Positions 1-6,739 of a DNA stretch of 7,843 nucleotides are shown here, piece after piece. Under the pieces are notes generated by a model, which had not been told where the DNA came from, did no database searches, and was given only the letters and a program-made list of their open reading frames with translations. Source of the DNA: Verrucomicrobiota bacterium (GTDB taxonomy: Bacteria > Verrucomicrobiota > Verrucomicrobiia > Chthoniobacterales > UBA10450); assembly GCA_003219395.1 (NCBI GenBank), contig QHOR01000079.1:470-8312 (forward strand). Reading direction: 5' to 3'. Both the position numbers and the translations under genes were made by a program. The stretch's first letter is position 1. The number at the start of each line of letters is the position of its first letter.

Positions 1-363
1 ACGGATCTTCAACGTCACTTCCGTTTCCCCCTGCGAACACGGCTCGAAAGAAACCACGCCTGACATGAAACCGTTGGAGATTGTGCGCCACGCGATTCGG
101 CGGCCGGGAATTTGAAGTATGATGTGGAAGACCCCGTTTTGGCCGCTGCCGTCGGGATGCCATGTGTAGGAAAAATGTGTGTCATCGATTCTTCTGACTT
201 CTCGCAGCGGCGGAATGAATTTTGGAAGATCCTCCAAGCGCGACCATTGGTCGTAGACGCGATCGACAGGGGCCCTTACAACGACAAGATGTCTGGCGGC
301 GTTCATCGCAGTTGGAGCGCGGTCCATCGGGTGGATCAAGTTGCTACACGCTGAAACGCGCAT
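1..363 (-). CDS. SRPBCC family protein (polyketide cyclase/COQ10-like), partial at left edge
   Basis: The minus-strand frame is open from the ATG at 363-361 to position 1, so the C-terminal part lies outside the window. From the internal Met at 306 it reads MNAARHLVVVRAPVDRVYDQ, then WSRLEDLPKFIPPLREVRRI, and later IPGRRIAWRTISNGFMSGVVSFEP. This is the usual start of the helix-grip SRPBCC fold: a beta strand, 'APVDRVYDQWSRLEDLPKF' as the first helices, 'V..I.D' and the 'RIAWR' strand. Family members bind hydrophobic ligands or act as cyclases or lipid/quinone-binding proteins; the ligand here cannot be told. The ATG at 363 has GGGAG at 372-368, four bases upstream, and is my preferred start. 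The ATGs at 327 and 306 are alternatives, and 306 matches the usual family start best. The gene is transcribed divergently from the histidine kinase. Family assignment is fairly sure; function is unknown. Confidence 0.8.
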   Translation of the reverse strand, partial: MRVSACSNLIHPMDRAPTAMNAARHLVVVRAPVDRVYDQWSRLEDLPKFIPPLREVRRIDDTHFSYTWHPDGSGQNGVFHIILQIPGRRIAWRTISNGFMSGVVSFEPCSQGETEVTLKIR

Positions 364-734
364 ACTGCTCCCGTGCAAATGCGCGGTCCCATCCGTCAGT
401 GAAGTTAAAAAGGGCCATATTTAGAACGAGCATCGGATCGTGGCGGCGCCCGGAGCGCCGAGAAACCTTCGGCAATTTAGGCCTTGGAGTACGTTGTGGT
501 TCTTTAAGTCTCATTTGATGAATTTTGTTTCCTGAGCCTAGATAATCTCATGCCCCCTCACCACGAAGCAGTCGGAGGATTTTTCGGTGCTCCGCAGGGG
601 AGACCGGATAACACCTCTTTCGAGGGAGGAAACAAAACTGGCGTGCCAGCACTGGCTTGTTAGACTTCTACTATGCGCATCGCGAGCCACGCCCGCGCGA
701 GTGAAGGGTTTTGCACGGATGTAACCGACTTGCG
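364..734. other. Divergent intergenic region / leader of the sensor kinase gene
   Basis: No protein with family resemblance is visible here in any frame; the short open frames look like chance. The region must hold the promoters of the divergent SRPBCC and kinase genes. A weak sigma70-like pair for the plus strand is TTGATG at 515-520 with TAGATAAT at 539-546. That would give a leader of roughly 180 bases before the kinase start. The leader has small inverted repeats: CCTC-TTTC-GAGG around 615-627, and GCCAG-CA-CTGGC at 645-656. I recognise no riboswitch class, and neither inverted repeat is followed by a U-tract. Confidence 0.4.
515..546 (+). promoter_or_regulatory. Possible sigma70-type promoter for the kinase/regulator operon
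   Basis: TTGATG (515-520) keeps the first four bases of the -35 consensus. It is followed after 18-20 bases by TAGATAAT (539-546), whose GATAAT part matches five of six -10 bases. The spacing is slightly long, and sequences of this quality occur often by chance. It is listed only as the best candidate in the divergent region. Confidence 0.2.
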
Positions 735-3326
735 ATGAAATCAGAAGTCACTGCCCCTGAGTTCGCCCAGGCCACAAGTATGCTTTCGCCATCCAGCGAG
801 CTGAAGTCGCCTGCCGAAGTTTGTCCGGGAGTCGAGGATAACGAAAGCGCTGCAAAGCACCTCTTCAAGCTATCCCGGGACGTTATCCTTTCGCTGGATC
901 GAGAAGGAAACATCCTTTGTATTAACCAACGTGGGATTCAACTGAGCGGCTACTCAGAGACGGAATTGAGGGGCAACAGTCTTTTTAAACTCCTGCTTCT
1001 TCCCGAGGATCGTTCAGCGATCGATCGGATTTTGCACGATCTTGCGCAAGGAAAAACGCGAGAATATGAGGTTCGCTGGAGAACAAAGACGGGCGCTATT
1101 GTTCATTTTGACGGCGTATCGGTTCCAAGGATGTCAGACCGTGGCGAATTCTTGTCCACTCTCTGCACGCTGCGGGACGTAACCGAACGCAAATGCGCCG
1201 AAGAAAAGCTGCGTAAGAGTGAAGAGAAATATCGGGACTTGATCGAGATTTCTCCGGACACAATCTACGTTATTGATGGTAATGGCCTCTGTGTTTTAGG
1301 AAATCGCGCCGGGGCAGACTTGATCGGAATCCCGCAGGACGAATTGGTTGGCACGCCCATCACAGACACCTATTTGGCGGAAGAACGCGATCTGTTTCAA
1401 CAGCGCCTTGAGAAGTTAAGGGAGGGAGGCACTCTGCGCTTCGAGAGATCCTTTGTGCGAAAGAACGGGGATATTCTCCCCGTGGAAGTTTCTGTCACTG
1501 CAATTCACGGCGGACATTTCCAAGCGATCCTGCGCGATATCAGTGAGCGCAAGAGGAGCGAAGCTTTGCTGGCCGGAGAAAAACGGCTCCTTGAGATGAT
1601 CGCGACTGGCGGCGAGCTGAAGGAGATCCTAAACACCTTATGTCTGATTATTGAGGAGCAGCGGGCCGGCACTCTCGCTTCCGTTTTGTTAGTGAATGCC
1701 GACGGCGTTCATCTGGATTGCATTGCGGGTCCCAGTCTCCCTAAAGAATGGGCGGAGCAAATGGAGAATCTGCCGATCGGACCTTTTGCTGGCTCCTGCG
1801 GTACTGCGGCCTATCGCGGGTCGGCAGTCATCGTTTCCGACATCGCGACTGACCGACTGTGGGACGTGCCGGAACATCGCTCTTCAGCGTTGAAGCACGG
1901 CCTGCGAGCCTCCTGGTCGAATCCGGTACTTTCTTCTACTGGAAAAGTGCTTGGAACTTTCTGTATGTACTACCGCGAAACGCGAAGTCCGAATTCGCAG
2001 GATCTCGAATTGATCGATTTGGCGACGCACCTGGTACGCATAGCGATTGAACGCGACCGGGCGGAGGGAGCTTTGCGCGCTTCTGAACAAGTCGCACGCG
2101 GCCAGGTAGAGGCGTTGACCTACAGCCTCGACGTCCTCGCCACTGCGCCGGCACCTGACAAGTTCCTTGGACAAATGTTAAGCACAATTGGCCGGCTTCT
2201 CGGCGCGCAAAGTGTGATCCTCTGGTTATTGGATGAGTCAAATGATGCGCTCGTTTTACGTGCGTGGGCGGAGGGAACAAATTTCACAAAGGGAGATCCG
2301 GAGCATCCGTTCATCAAAAATCCTTCATCTTGGAAGGATGATCCAGGACTTCGCGAGTTATTCTTTTCCGGAGCGCCAGTTGCTTGCGAGGATGTGGAAC
2401 ACGATCCGTTTACCTCCAGCGAGCTTCGGGACTATTTAAAAGCTGGGGGAACGAAGAAATTTCTGAGGATTCCCACCCTGATTGGCGGGCGCGTGAAAGG
2501 GTTTATCGGTATTCGTCACGGCGAGCGGCCGCCTTATAGACCGGAGGAGATCGAACTGGCACAGGCCCTCGCACACCAGGCAATGCTGGCGATTCAACTG
2601 AATGAATTCGCCGAGCAAAGCCGGCAATCGGCTATTCTCGAAGAACGAAACCGAATGGCGCGCGATATCCATGATACGCTGGCGCAAGGTTTCACGGGGG
2701 TGATCATACAATTGGAATCAGCCGAGGATGCCATGGCGTGCTGCCGTCGCAAGGAAGCGAACGAACATTTGCGGCGGGCCAGCGAATTGGCGCGGCGCAG
2801 TTTGAACGAAGCACGCAGATCAGTCCATGCGCTACGACCACAGGCGTTGCAGCGAGACAATTTTTGGGAAGCCTTAAAAGGAATCGTCAGAAACACCACT
2901 GCGGGAACAAACCTTCATACCCGGTTCGAACTTCGAGGAAAGCTGCGGCGACTCTCGCCCATCTGGCAGGAGAATCTTCTACATATTGGCCAGGAAGCAT
3001 TAACGAACGCGCTCAAACATGCGCGTCCGCGCAATTTCGAAACGCGACTGATCTTTAATTCAAAAGAATTTCGTCTGGAATTGCGTGACGATGGCAAAGG
3101 ATTCAAAATCAAAGACCGGCATGACGGTTTGGGCTTGGCCGGCATACGCGAACGCGCACAACAAATGGGCGGCATGGTGAAGGTAGCCAGCGGACAAGGC
3201 AAAGGTACGGCCATCGTAGTCGCCGTGCCTTACCCGCCAACGGAGGGATTCGCCGTGGGCAACAATCACGCGTCGAAGCCAAGAAGAAATGAGGGCTTTC
3301 AAGCCGTCGGAACTGTTCGCGCGTGA
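735..3326 (+). CDS. Soluble hybrid-input sensor histidine kinase, PAS-PAS-GAF-GAF-HisKA_3-HATPase_c
   Basis: This is the sensor kinase of a NarL-type two-component pair, 863 aa from this start. Domains in order: PAS at ~40-153, ending in the PAC-like 'TLRDVTERK'; PAS at ~165-273, ending 'ILRDISERK'; GAF at ~287-440; GAF at ~462-622; HisKA_3 dimerisation at ~633-704, with phospho-acceptor His646 in 'ERNRMARDIHDTLAQGF'; HATPase at ~740-832. The ATPase shows an N-box (E754, N758 in 'GQEALTNALKHA'), a D/G1 box (DDGKGF, D785-G789) and a G2 box (DGLGLAGI, 797-804). All catalytic motifs look intact. No transmembrane segment or signal peptide is visible, so it should sense a cytoplasmic cue such as redox state, a small ligand or a gas. 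The frame reopens after a stop at 702-704. TTG at 711 would add 8 residues and has a close AAGG. I prefer the ATG at 735, though neither start has a strong Shine-Dalgarno sequence. The stop overlaps the regulator start. Confidence 0.93.
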   Translation: MKSEVTAPEFAQATSMLSPSSELKSPAEVCPGVEDNESAAKHLFKLSRDVILSLDREGNILCINQRGIQLSGYSETELRGNSLFKLLLLPEDRSAIDRILHDLAQGKTREYEVRWRTKTGAIVHFDGVSVPRMSDRGEFLSTLCTLRDVTERKCAEEKLRKSEEKYRDLIEISPDTIYVIDGNGLCVLGNRAGADLIGIPQDELVGTPITDTYLAEERDLFQQRLEKLREGGTLRFERSFVRKNGDILPVEVSVTAIHGGHFQAILRDISERKRSEALLAGEKRLLEMIATGGELKEILNTLCLIIEEQRAGTLASVLLVNADGVHLDCIAGPSLPKEWAEQMENLPIGPFAGSCGTAAYRGSAVIVSDIATDRLWDVPEHRSSALKHGLRASWSNPVLSSTGKVLGTFCMYYRETRSPNSQDLELIDLATHLVRIAIERDRAEGALRASEQVARGQVEALTYSLDVLATAPAPDKFLGQMLSTIGRLLGAQSVILWLLDESNDALVLRAWAEGTNFTKGDPEHPFIKNPSSWKDDPGLRELFFSGAPVACEDVEHDPFTSSELRDYLKAGGTKKFLRIPTLIGGRVKGFIGIRHGERPPYRPEEIELAQALAHQAMLAIQLNEFAEQSRQSAILEERNRMARDIHDTLAQGFTGVIIQLESAEDAMACCRRKEANEHLRRASELARRSLNEARRSVHALRPQALQRDNFWEALKGIVRNTTAGTNLHTRFELRGKLRRLSPIWQENLLHIGQEALTNALKHARPRNFETRLIFNSKEFRLELRDDGKGFKIKDRHDGLGLAGIRERAQQMGGMVKVASGQGKGTAIVVAVPYPPTEGFAVGNNHASKPRRNEGFQAVGTVRA

Positions 3327-4042
3327 GGACAAAGAAAAAATCTGTTCGCGAAAGCGGTAAGGACGCTGCGGCTCGGCCAGCTATGCGCCAGGCGACACGA
3401 TCCTACCGGGCCGCACCGAAAAAATCACGCATCGGCGTTCTCATCGCCGATGACCACAGCGTGGTACGCGAAGGTTTGGTGTCACTGATTCGGCGCAAAC
3501 CGGACATGACCGTACTCGGTGAAGCTACCAATGGTCGCGAAGCAGTTGATTTATGGAAGCAGCATCACCCCGATGTGACGCTACTCGACTTACGAATGCC
3601 CGAACTCGACGGCGTGAACGCCATTAAAGAAATCCGGGCGGATGATGAAAACGCGCGCATCATTGTCCTTACAACGTTCGACGGAGACGAAGATATTTAC
3701 CGCGCGATCCAAGCCGGCGCGAAAGGATACCTGCTCAAGGATGTGCCACGAGAAGCGCTGATGGACAGTATCCGCCGTGTGCACGCCGGCGAAACATGTG
3801 TTCCCGTTCATCTCGCCGCCAAACTCGCGGAACGGGTTAGCGGCGAGACATTGAGCTCGCGTGAAATCGACGTGCTCAAGCTGATGGCTCAGGGAAAAAG
3901 CAACAAGGAAATCGGAGCCGCGCTATTCATCAGCGAAGGCACTGTGAAATCGCATGTGAAAGCGATCTTCGCCAAGATGAATGTCATCAGCCGCACCGAG
4001 GCCGTGGCAAATGCTACCCGGCGCGGTCTGATCCGGTTATAG
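3323..4042 (+). CDS. NarL/FixJ-family response regulator with LuxR-type HTH
   Basis: This is the cognate DNA-binding partner of the upstream kinase, 239 aa. The receiver domain (~36-155) has the acidic pair D43/D44, phospho-acceptor D89 in 'VTLLDLRMP', the switch threonine in 'IIVLTTF' (~117) and K139 in 'GYLLKD', so all the phosphorylation residues are present. The C-terminal LuxR-type helix-turn-helix (~175-232) begins 'LSSREIDVLKLMAQGKSNKEI' and contains 'ISEGTVKSHV' as the recognition region. The first ~35 residues form a basic, probably disordered extension. The GTG start at 3323 overlaps the kinase TGA as GTGA, a classic translational coupling arrangement. ATG at 3383 (residue 21) is an alternative start. 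Targets cannot be inferred from the window. The 3' end overlaps the tail of the converging ORF6N gene by 29 bases. Confidence 0.95.
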   Translation: MRTKKKSVRESGKDAAARPAMRQATRSYRAAPKKSRIGVLIADDHSVVREGLVSLIRRKPDMTVLGEATNGREAVDLWKQHHPDVTLLDLRMPELDGVNAIKEIRADDENARIIVLTTFDGDEDIYRAIQAGAKGYLLKDVPREALMDSIRRVHAGETCVPVHLAAKLAERVSGETLSSREIDVLKLMAQGKSNKEIGAALFISEGTVKSHVKAIFAKMNVISRTEAVANATRRGLIRL

Positions 4043-4413
4043 AGGCGATCGGCTTAGTCGTCAGAGTTCCAGCCGCGCCACAGCGAGGGACGCAAACATC
4101 AGGGTATAAATCAATCTGTCGACGCGGCGGTGCTGGCGCCGGTGGCCGATTCAGAATCTGCATGAGCTCTTGCAGAACTTTTACAATGGCCGCCTCGTGC
4201 GCGTCCGATCGAACCGTAAGTTTTTTCTCAAGTGCCGACAGTTTTTCCGCAAGCTGACGAGTGCCGAGCAGCGTTTGATGCATGTTGACGAAGGCGCGGA
4301 TGACGAACACGCAAATCTGAATTGCGCGCGAACTGCGAAGAACATTTGCCGCCTGTAACGCAGCATGTTCAGTAAACGCGTAGGGACGATAAGTGGCGCC
4401 CCGATGCTTGTTT

Positions 4414-4440
4414 GAACTCATCGCAATTTGCGATGAGTTC
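4414..4440. repeat. Perfect 27-bp palindrome (13-bp arms, 1-base spacer)
   Basis: The left arm GAACTCATCGCAA (4414-4426) is exactly complementary in reverse to TTGCGATGAGTTC (4428-4440), with a single T between. It sits inside the ORF6N frame, where it encodes part of 'RENSSQIAMSSNK', a stretch of variable sequence in this family. As RNA it would form a hairpin of about 11 bp with a 5-base loop; as DNA it could be a dimeric protein-binding site. There is no U-run beside it, so it is not an obvious terminator. Confidence 0.85.
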
Positions 4441-4463
4441 TCGCGCTTTGACTTCGCGCTTTG
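4441..4463. repeat. Short direct repeat TCGCGCTTTG x2
   Basis: TCGCGCTTTG occurs at 4441-4450 and again at 4454-4463, separated by three bases and immediately next to the palindrome. On the minus strand it encodes the serine/lysine-rich 'LKSQSAKSKRE' stretch. It may be a local slippage duplication that lengthened the protein between its two conserved blocks. Confidence 0.6.
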
Positions 4464-4905
4464 CGATTTCAAAGAATTGAACTCCGCGTGCGTAAGCTGA
4501 AACATGAAATCGCTCGGAAATCGATGTCGATTGCGTTGATTGCTTCATTAAGACGAAACGTTGGCACGCCATAGATTTTTGCCAGGTCGCTATCACGAAT
4601 CACCCGAATGCCGCGAATCGTGCGGATCATTCCGTCGATCTGCTCGACTCTCACTGGGGCCTTTGCCTTCTTCGTCACGGGTGAGACAGACTATTCAAGA
4701 ACTGCTCAGAAGAGAAGTGAGAAGAAAGTGGTTACCTAGACTCAATTCTTGATAGACCAGGTTCGGCGCGCTCGGCGATCTGCCCCTGTCGTCTATCTCG
4801 AATGAGGGAGTAGTCGCTAACTCGTTGTTGGCACTGGGAAATCCTGCGAATGCGCAATCGCCGCGGCGTTGATACTCAAGGAGATGACAGGTCTGCAAAC
4901 CAAAT

Positions 4906-4910
4906 GAGGT
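4906..4910 (+). promoter_or_regulatory. Shine-Dalgarno GAGGT for the Dps gene
   Basis: GAGGT at 4906-4910 lies four bases before ATG 4915. It overlaps the alternative in-frame GTG at 4909, so it supports initiation at 4915 rather than 4909. A second purine-rich AAGGAG at 4879-4884 is too far from either start to serve it. Confidence 0.6.
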
Positions 4911-4914
4911 GCTT

Positions 4915-5562
4915 ATGAGCAATTATGAAATAGAATTGGAAGAACCAGGTGCGCAGCAAAATATGGAAAGCCGTAACAGGAACGACGTATTTCGCCGCAC
5001 GAATAAAACATCAACCCAGCAAACCATGAACAAATCTAATTCGAAAAAAACTTCTGAACTGCTTCGCAGGCGCGATGCCCCACTGGAAACGCGAACCGAT
5101 CTCACAGCTTCGGCGACGACAGATATCACAGCGACCATGAACGCTATTCTGGCTGACGTATTTGCGCTCTACGTGAAAACAAAAAACTTCCACTGGCATA
5201 TGAGTGGGCCGCACTTTCGTGATTACCACTTGCTACTCGACGAACATGCCGATCAGCTTTTCGCAATGACCGACCCGATCGCGGAACGAGTTCGAAAAAT
5301 TGGTGGACTTACACTGAGATCGATTGGTCAGATTTCCCGTTCTCAGCGCGTGACCGATAACGATGCAGAGTATGTGGAGCCGTTGGACATGCTGGCTGAG
5401 TTGGCAGACGACAACCGCACGCTGGTCGCTCGACTCCGCGAGGCGCACAATGTGTGCGACGAGCATCGTGACGTTGCTACTGCGAGCTTAATCGAAGTGT
5501 GGATCGATGAAACAGAGCGACGCGCCTGGTTCTTATTCGAAGCAACGCGACGCGGGAACTGA
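4915..5562 (+). CDS. dps: Dps-family ferritin-like protein (DNA protection during starvation)
   Basis: Dps proteins form 12-subunit cages that oxidise Fe(II) with hydrogen peroxide, store iron and often coat DNA. From this start it is 215 aa. The ferritin-like core spans ~60-213, with 'TKNFHWHMSGPHFRDYH', 'LLLDEHADQLFAMTDPIAER' and a C-terminal 'ATASLIEVWIDETERRAWFL'. The ligands of the inter-subunit ferroxidase site fall at the spacing known from Listeria Dps: H93, H105, D109, D120 and E124. The first ~37 residues before the Met at 5026 are polar and rich in N, Q, R and T, unlike most relatives, which begin near 'MNKSNSKKTSELL'. The start at 4915 has the only good Shine-Dalgarno; 5026 is the family-like alternative, and 4909 (GTG) is possible. 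Either N-terminus is basic enough to contact DNA. The gene is divergent from the ORF6N gene and is followed five bases after its stop by the structured element at 5568. Confidence 0.92.
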   Translation: MSNYEIELEEPGAQQNMESRNRNDVFRRTNKTSTQQTMNKSNSKKTSELLRRRDAPLETRTDLTASATTDITATMNAILADVFALYVKTKNFHWHMSGPHFRDYHLLLDEHADQLFAMTDPIAERVRKIGGLTLRSIGQISRSQRVTDNDAEYVEPLDMLAELADDNRTLVARLREAHNVCDEHRDVATASLIEVWIDETERRAWFLFEATRRGN

Positions 5563-5567
5563 AAATT

Positions 5568-5668
5568 GGATGTCGGGCTGCTAGCCTGATTCGGCGGGCG
5601 GACTGCTAACCCGCCCGGTGGCAACCAGCCAAGCTGGGCGGCCGAGTCAGCCAGGGTAGCCGACATCC
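5568..5668. repeat. 101-bp branched inverted-repeat element between dps and the aldo/keto reductase gene
   Basis: The ends GGATGTCGG (5568-5576) and CCGACATCC (5660-5668) are perfect 9-bp inverted repeats. Inside them is a symmetric 9x9 mismatch, then CTGATTCGGC (5586-5595) pairing with GCCGAGTCAG (5641-5650) through one G:U. That stem encloses two hairpins: GGGCGG/CCGCCC (5596-5601 with 5611-5616, 9-base loop) and CCAGC/GCTGG (5625-5629 with 5633-5637, CAA loop). The whole folds like a three-way junction with a closing stem. It is not a tRNA: there is no T-loop or anticodon arm. There is no following U-run, so it is not a standard terminator. I infer an extragenic, possibly mobile, repeat family like REP/BIME or RAYT-type elements. 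It could also affect read-through from dps to the next gene. Confidence 0.75.
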
Positions 5669-5683
5669 ACAACAATCACACCT

Positions 5684-6718
5684 ATGAATTATCGACTACT
5701 TGGAAAATCTGGATTGCGCGTTTCGGAATTTTGCCTCGGCACCATGACCTTTGGCGAAGACTGGGGCTGGGGCTCAAGCAAAGATGAGGCGAAAAAGATC
5801 TATGACGCCTTTCGCGAAGCGGGCGGCAACTTCATTGATACCGCCAACATTTACACGAATGGCACAAGCGAATCGTTTGTCGGCGAGTTTATTAAAGGCC
5901 ATCGCGAGAGCGTTGTGCTGGCAACGAAATTTACAAATGCCCCTCCGGGCACGGATCCAAATGCAGCAGGCAATCACCGCAAGAACATGGTGCAAGCGCT
6001 GGAAGCGAGTCTGAAGCGGCTTCAATTGGATTACATCGACCTGTATTGGGTTCATATCTGGGACCAGATCACTCCTGTCGAGGAAGTGATGCGCGGCCTG
6101 GACGATCTTGTTCGTCATGGAAAAGTGCTTTATGTCGGAATCTCCGATGCCCCGGCCTGGTGGATCGCTCAGGCGAATACGCTGGCTACTCTTCGCGGCT
6201 GGTCGCCATTTGTTGGGCTGCAAATCGAATACAGTTTGATCGAGCGAACTGTCGAACGCGAACTGATCCCTATGGCTAAAGCGCTGGATCTCGGAGTCAC
6301 CGCCTGGTCCCCGCTTTCCGGTGGCGTGCTTACGGGTAAATATCACGGTCACGGTTCTTCAGAAGGCGGACGTATGAGCTCCGATATGGTGAAGGAATTC
6401 ATGCCCGAGGAGAAAAGAGCCAGCCGCGTCGTAGCAGCCGTTAAATCCGTAGCCGATGAGCTCGGTCGCAGCATGGCACAGGTTGCTCTGGCCTGGCTGC
6501 GTTATCGCTCTGTTCCGGTGATCCCCATCATTGGCGCGCGGAAATTGGCACAGATCAAAGATAACCTGGCAAGTGATGATGTTTCGCTTTCTGCGAAACA
6601 ACTGAAGATACTGAACGAAGCCAGCGGGATTGAGCTTGGATTTCCACACGAATTTTACACGAGAGACTTGGTTCGCGGTATGATTTACGGCGGGATGGGT
6701 GACAAAATCATCGCCTAA
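5684..6718 (+). CDS. Aldo/keto reductase, NAD(P)H-dependent
   Basis: This 344-aa TIM-barrel oxidoreductase should reduce aldehydes or ketones with NADPH in the cytoplasm; the substrate is unknown. It begins 'MNYRLLGKSGLRVSEFCLGTMTFG', typical of the family, and has its usual length. The catalytic tetrad is complete: D52 and Y57 in 'FIDTANIYTNG', K82 in 'ATKF' and H124 in 'YWVHIWD'. Cofactor-binding features are 'AWSPLSGGVLTGKY' (~207-220) and 'VPIIPIIGARKLAQIKDNLAS' near 278-297. 'GSSEGGR' (~224-230) is a flexible loop. The ATG at 5684 has no clear Shine-Dalgarno and lies 15 bases after the structured element, so its translation or transcription may depend on upstream context. The PLP enzyme starts 21 bases after its stop, suggesting an operon. 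Confidence 0.95.
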   Translation: MNYRLLGKSGLRVSEFCLGTMTFGEDWGWGSSKDEAKKIYDAFREAGGNFIDTANIYTNGTSESFVGEFIKGHRESVVLATKFTNAPPGTDPNAAGNHRKNMVQALEASLKRLQLDYIDLYWVHIWDQITPVEEVMRGLDDLVRHGKVLYVGISDAPAWWIAQANTLATLRGWSPFVGLQIEYSLIERTVERELIPMAKALDLGVTAWSPLSGGVLTGKYHGHGSSEGGRMSSDMVKEFMPEEKRASRVVAAVKSVADELGRSMAQVALAWLRYRSVPVIPIIGARKLAQIKDNLASDDVSLSAKQLKILNEASGIELGFPHEFYTRDLVRGMIYGGMGDKIIA

Positions 6719-6739
6719 CAACTGCTAAGTCGCATTGCG

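Larger units (their letters stand above)
4014..4678 (-). pseudogene. ORF6N-domain protein, disrupted by a single-base frameshift
   Basis: ORF6N (KilA-N-associated) proteins are small, phage- or mobile-element-related, putative DNA-binding proteins that are widespread in bacteria. The N-terminal part (GTG at 4678) reads MTKKAKAPVRVEQIDGMIRT, then IRGIRVIRDSDLAKIYGVPTFRLNEAI, the intact start of the domain. The rest, in another frame, reads 'MFQLTHAEFNSLKSQ', then 'YRPYAFTEHAALQAANVLRS', 'RAIQICVFVIRAFVNM', a short coiled-coil-like 'LAEKLSALEKKL' and a proline-rich end. Adding one base after 4536 (minus-strand codon AA_) joins the two as NEAI-KRNRHRFPSDFMFQLT, which fits the family consensus exactly. 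Without it the upstream frame stops at 4469. The C-terminal tail after 'PPRRQI' is longer than I expect and reaches into the regulator gene. It could be a real recent pseudogene, a sequencing error or, less likely, a programmed frameshift. Confidence 0.8.

Noticed and set aside
112..518. Two plus-strand open frames overlapping the left-edge gene
   Set aside because: They lie mostly antisense to the SRPBCC gene, have no recognisable domain, and the minus-strand frame explains the region.
4014..4130. Second frameshift near the ORF6N C-terminus
   Set aside because: The tail after 'PPRRQI' is longer than expected, but neither other frame restores a recognisable ending, so a second lesion cannot be supported.
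4469..4678. Separate complete 69-aa protein
   Set aside because: Its last residues after 'NEAI' are out-of-frame ORF6N sequence, so it is the broken N-terminal piece of one gene.
5568..5668. tRNA or classical rho-independent terminator
   Set aside because: There is no anticodon arm, T-loop motif or acceptor end, and no U-run follows the final stem.
5343..5675. 110-aa minus-strand open frame across the dps end and the structured element
   Set aside because: Its residues come from antisense dps and from the 101-bp repeat. Such repeats often give spurious small ORFs.
5774..6352. Long 192-aa minus-strand open frame
   Set aside because: It lies wholly antisense to the aldo/keto reductase, has no family resemblance, and is a shadow of that gene's codon pattern.
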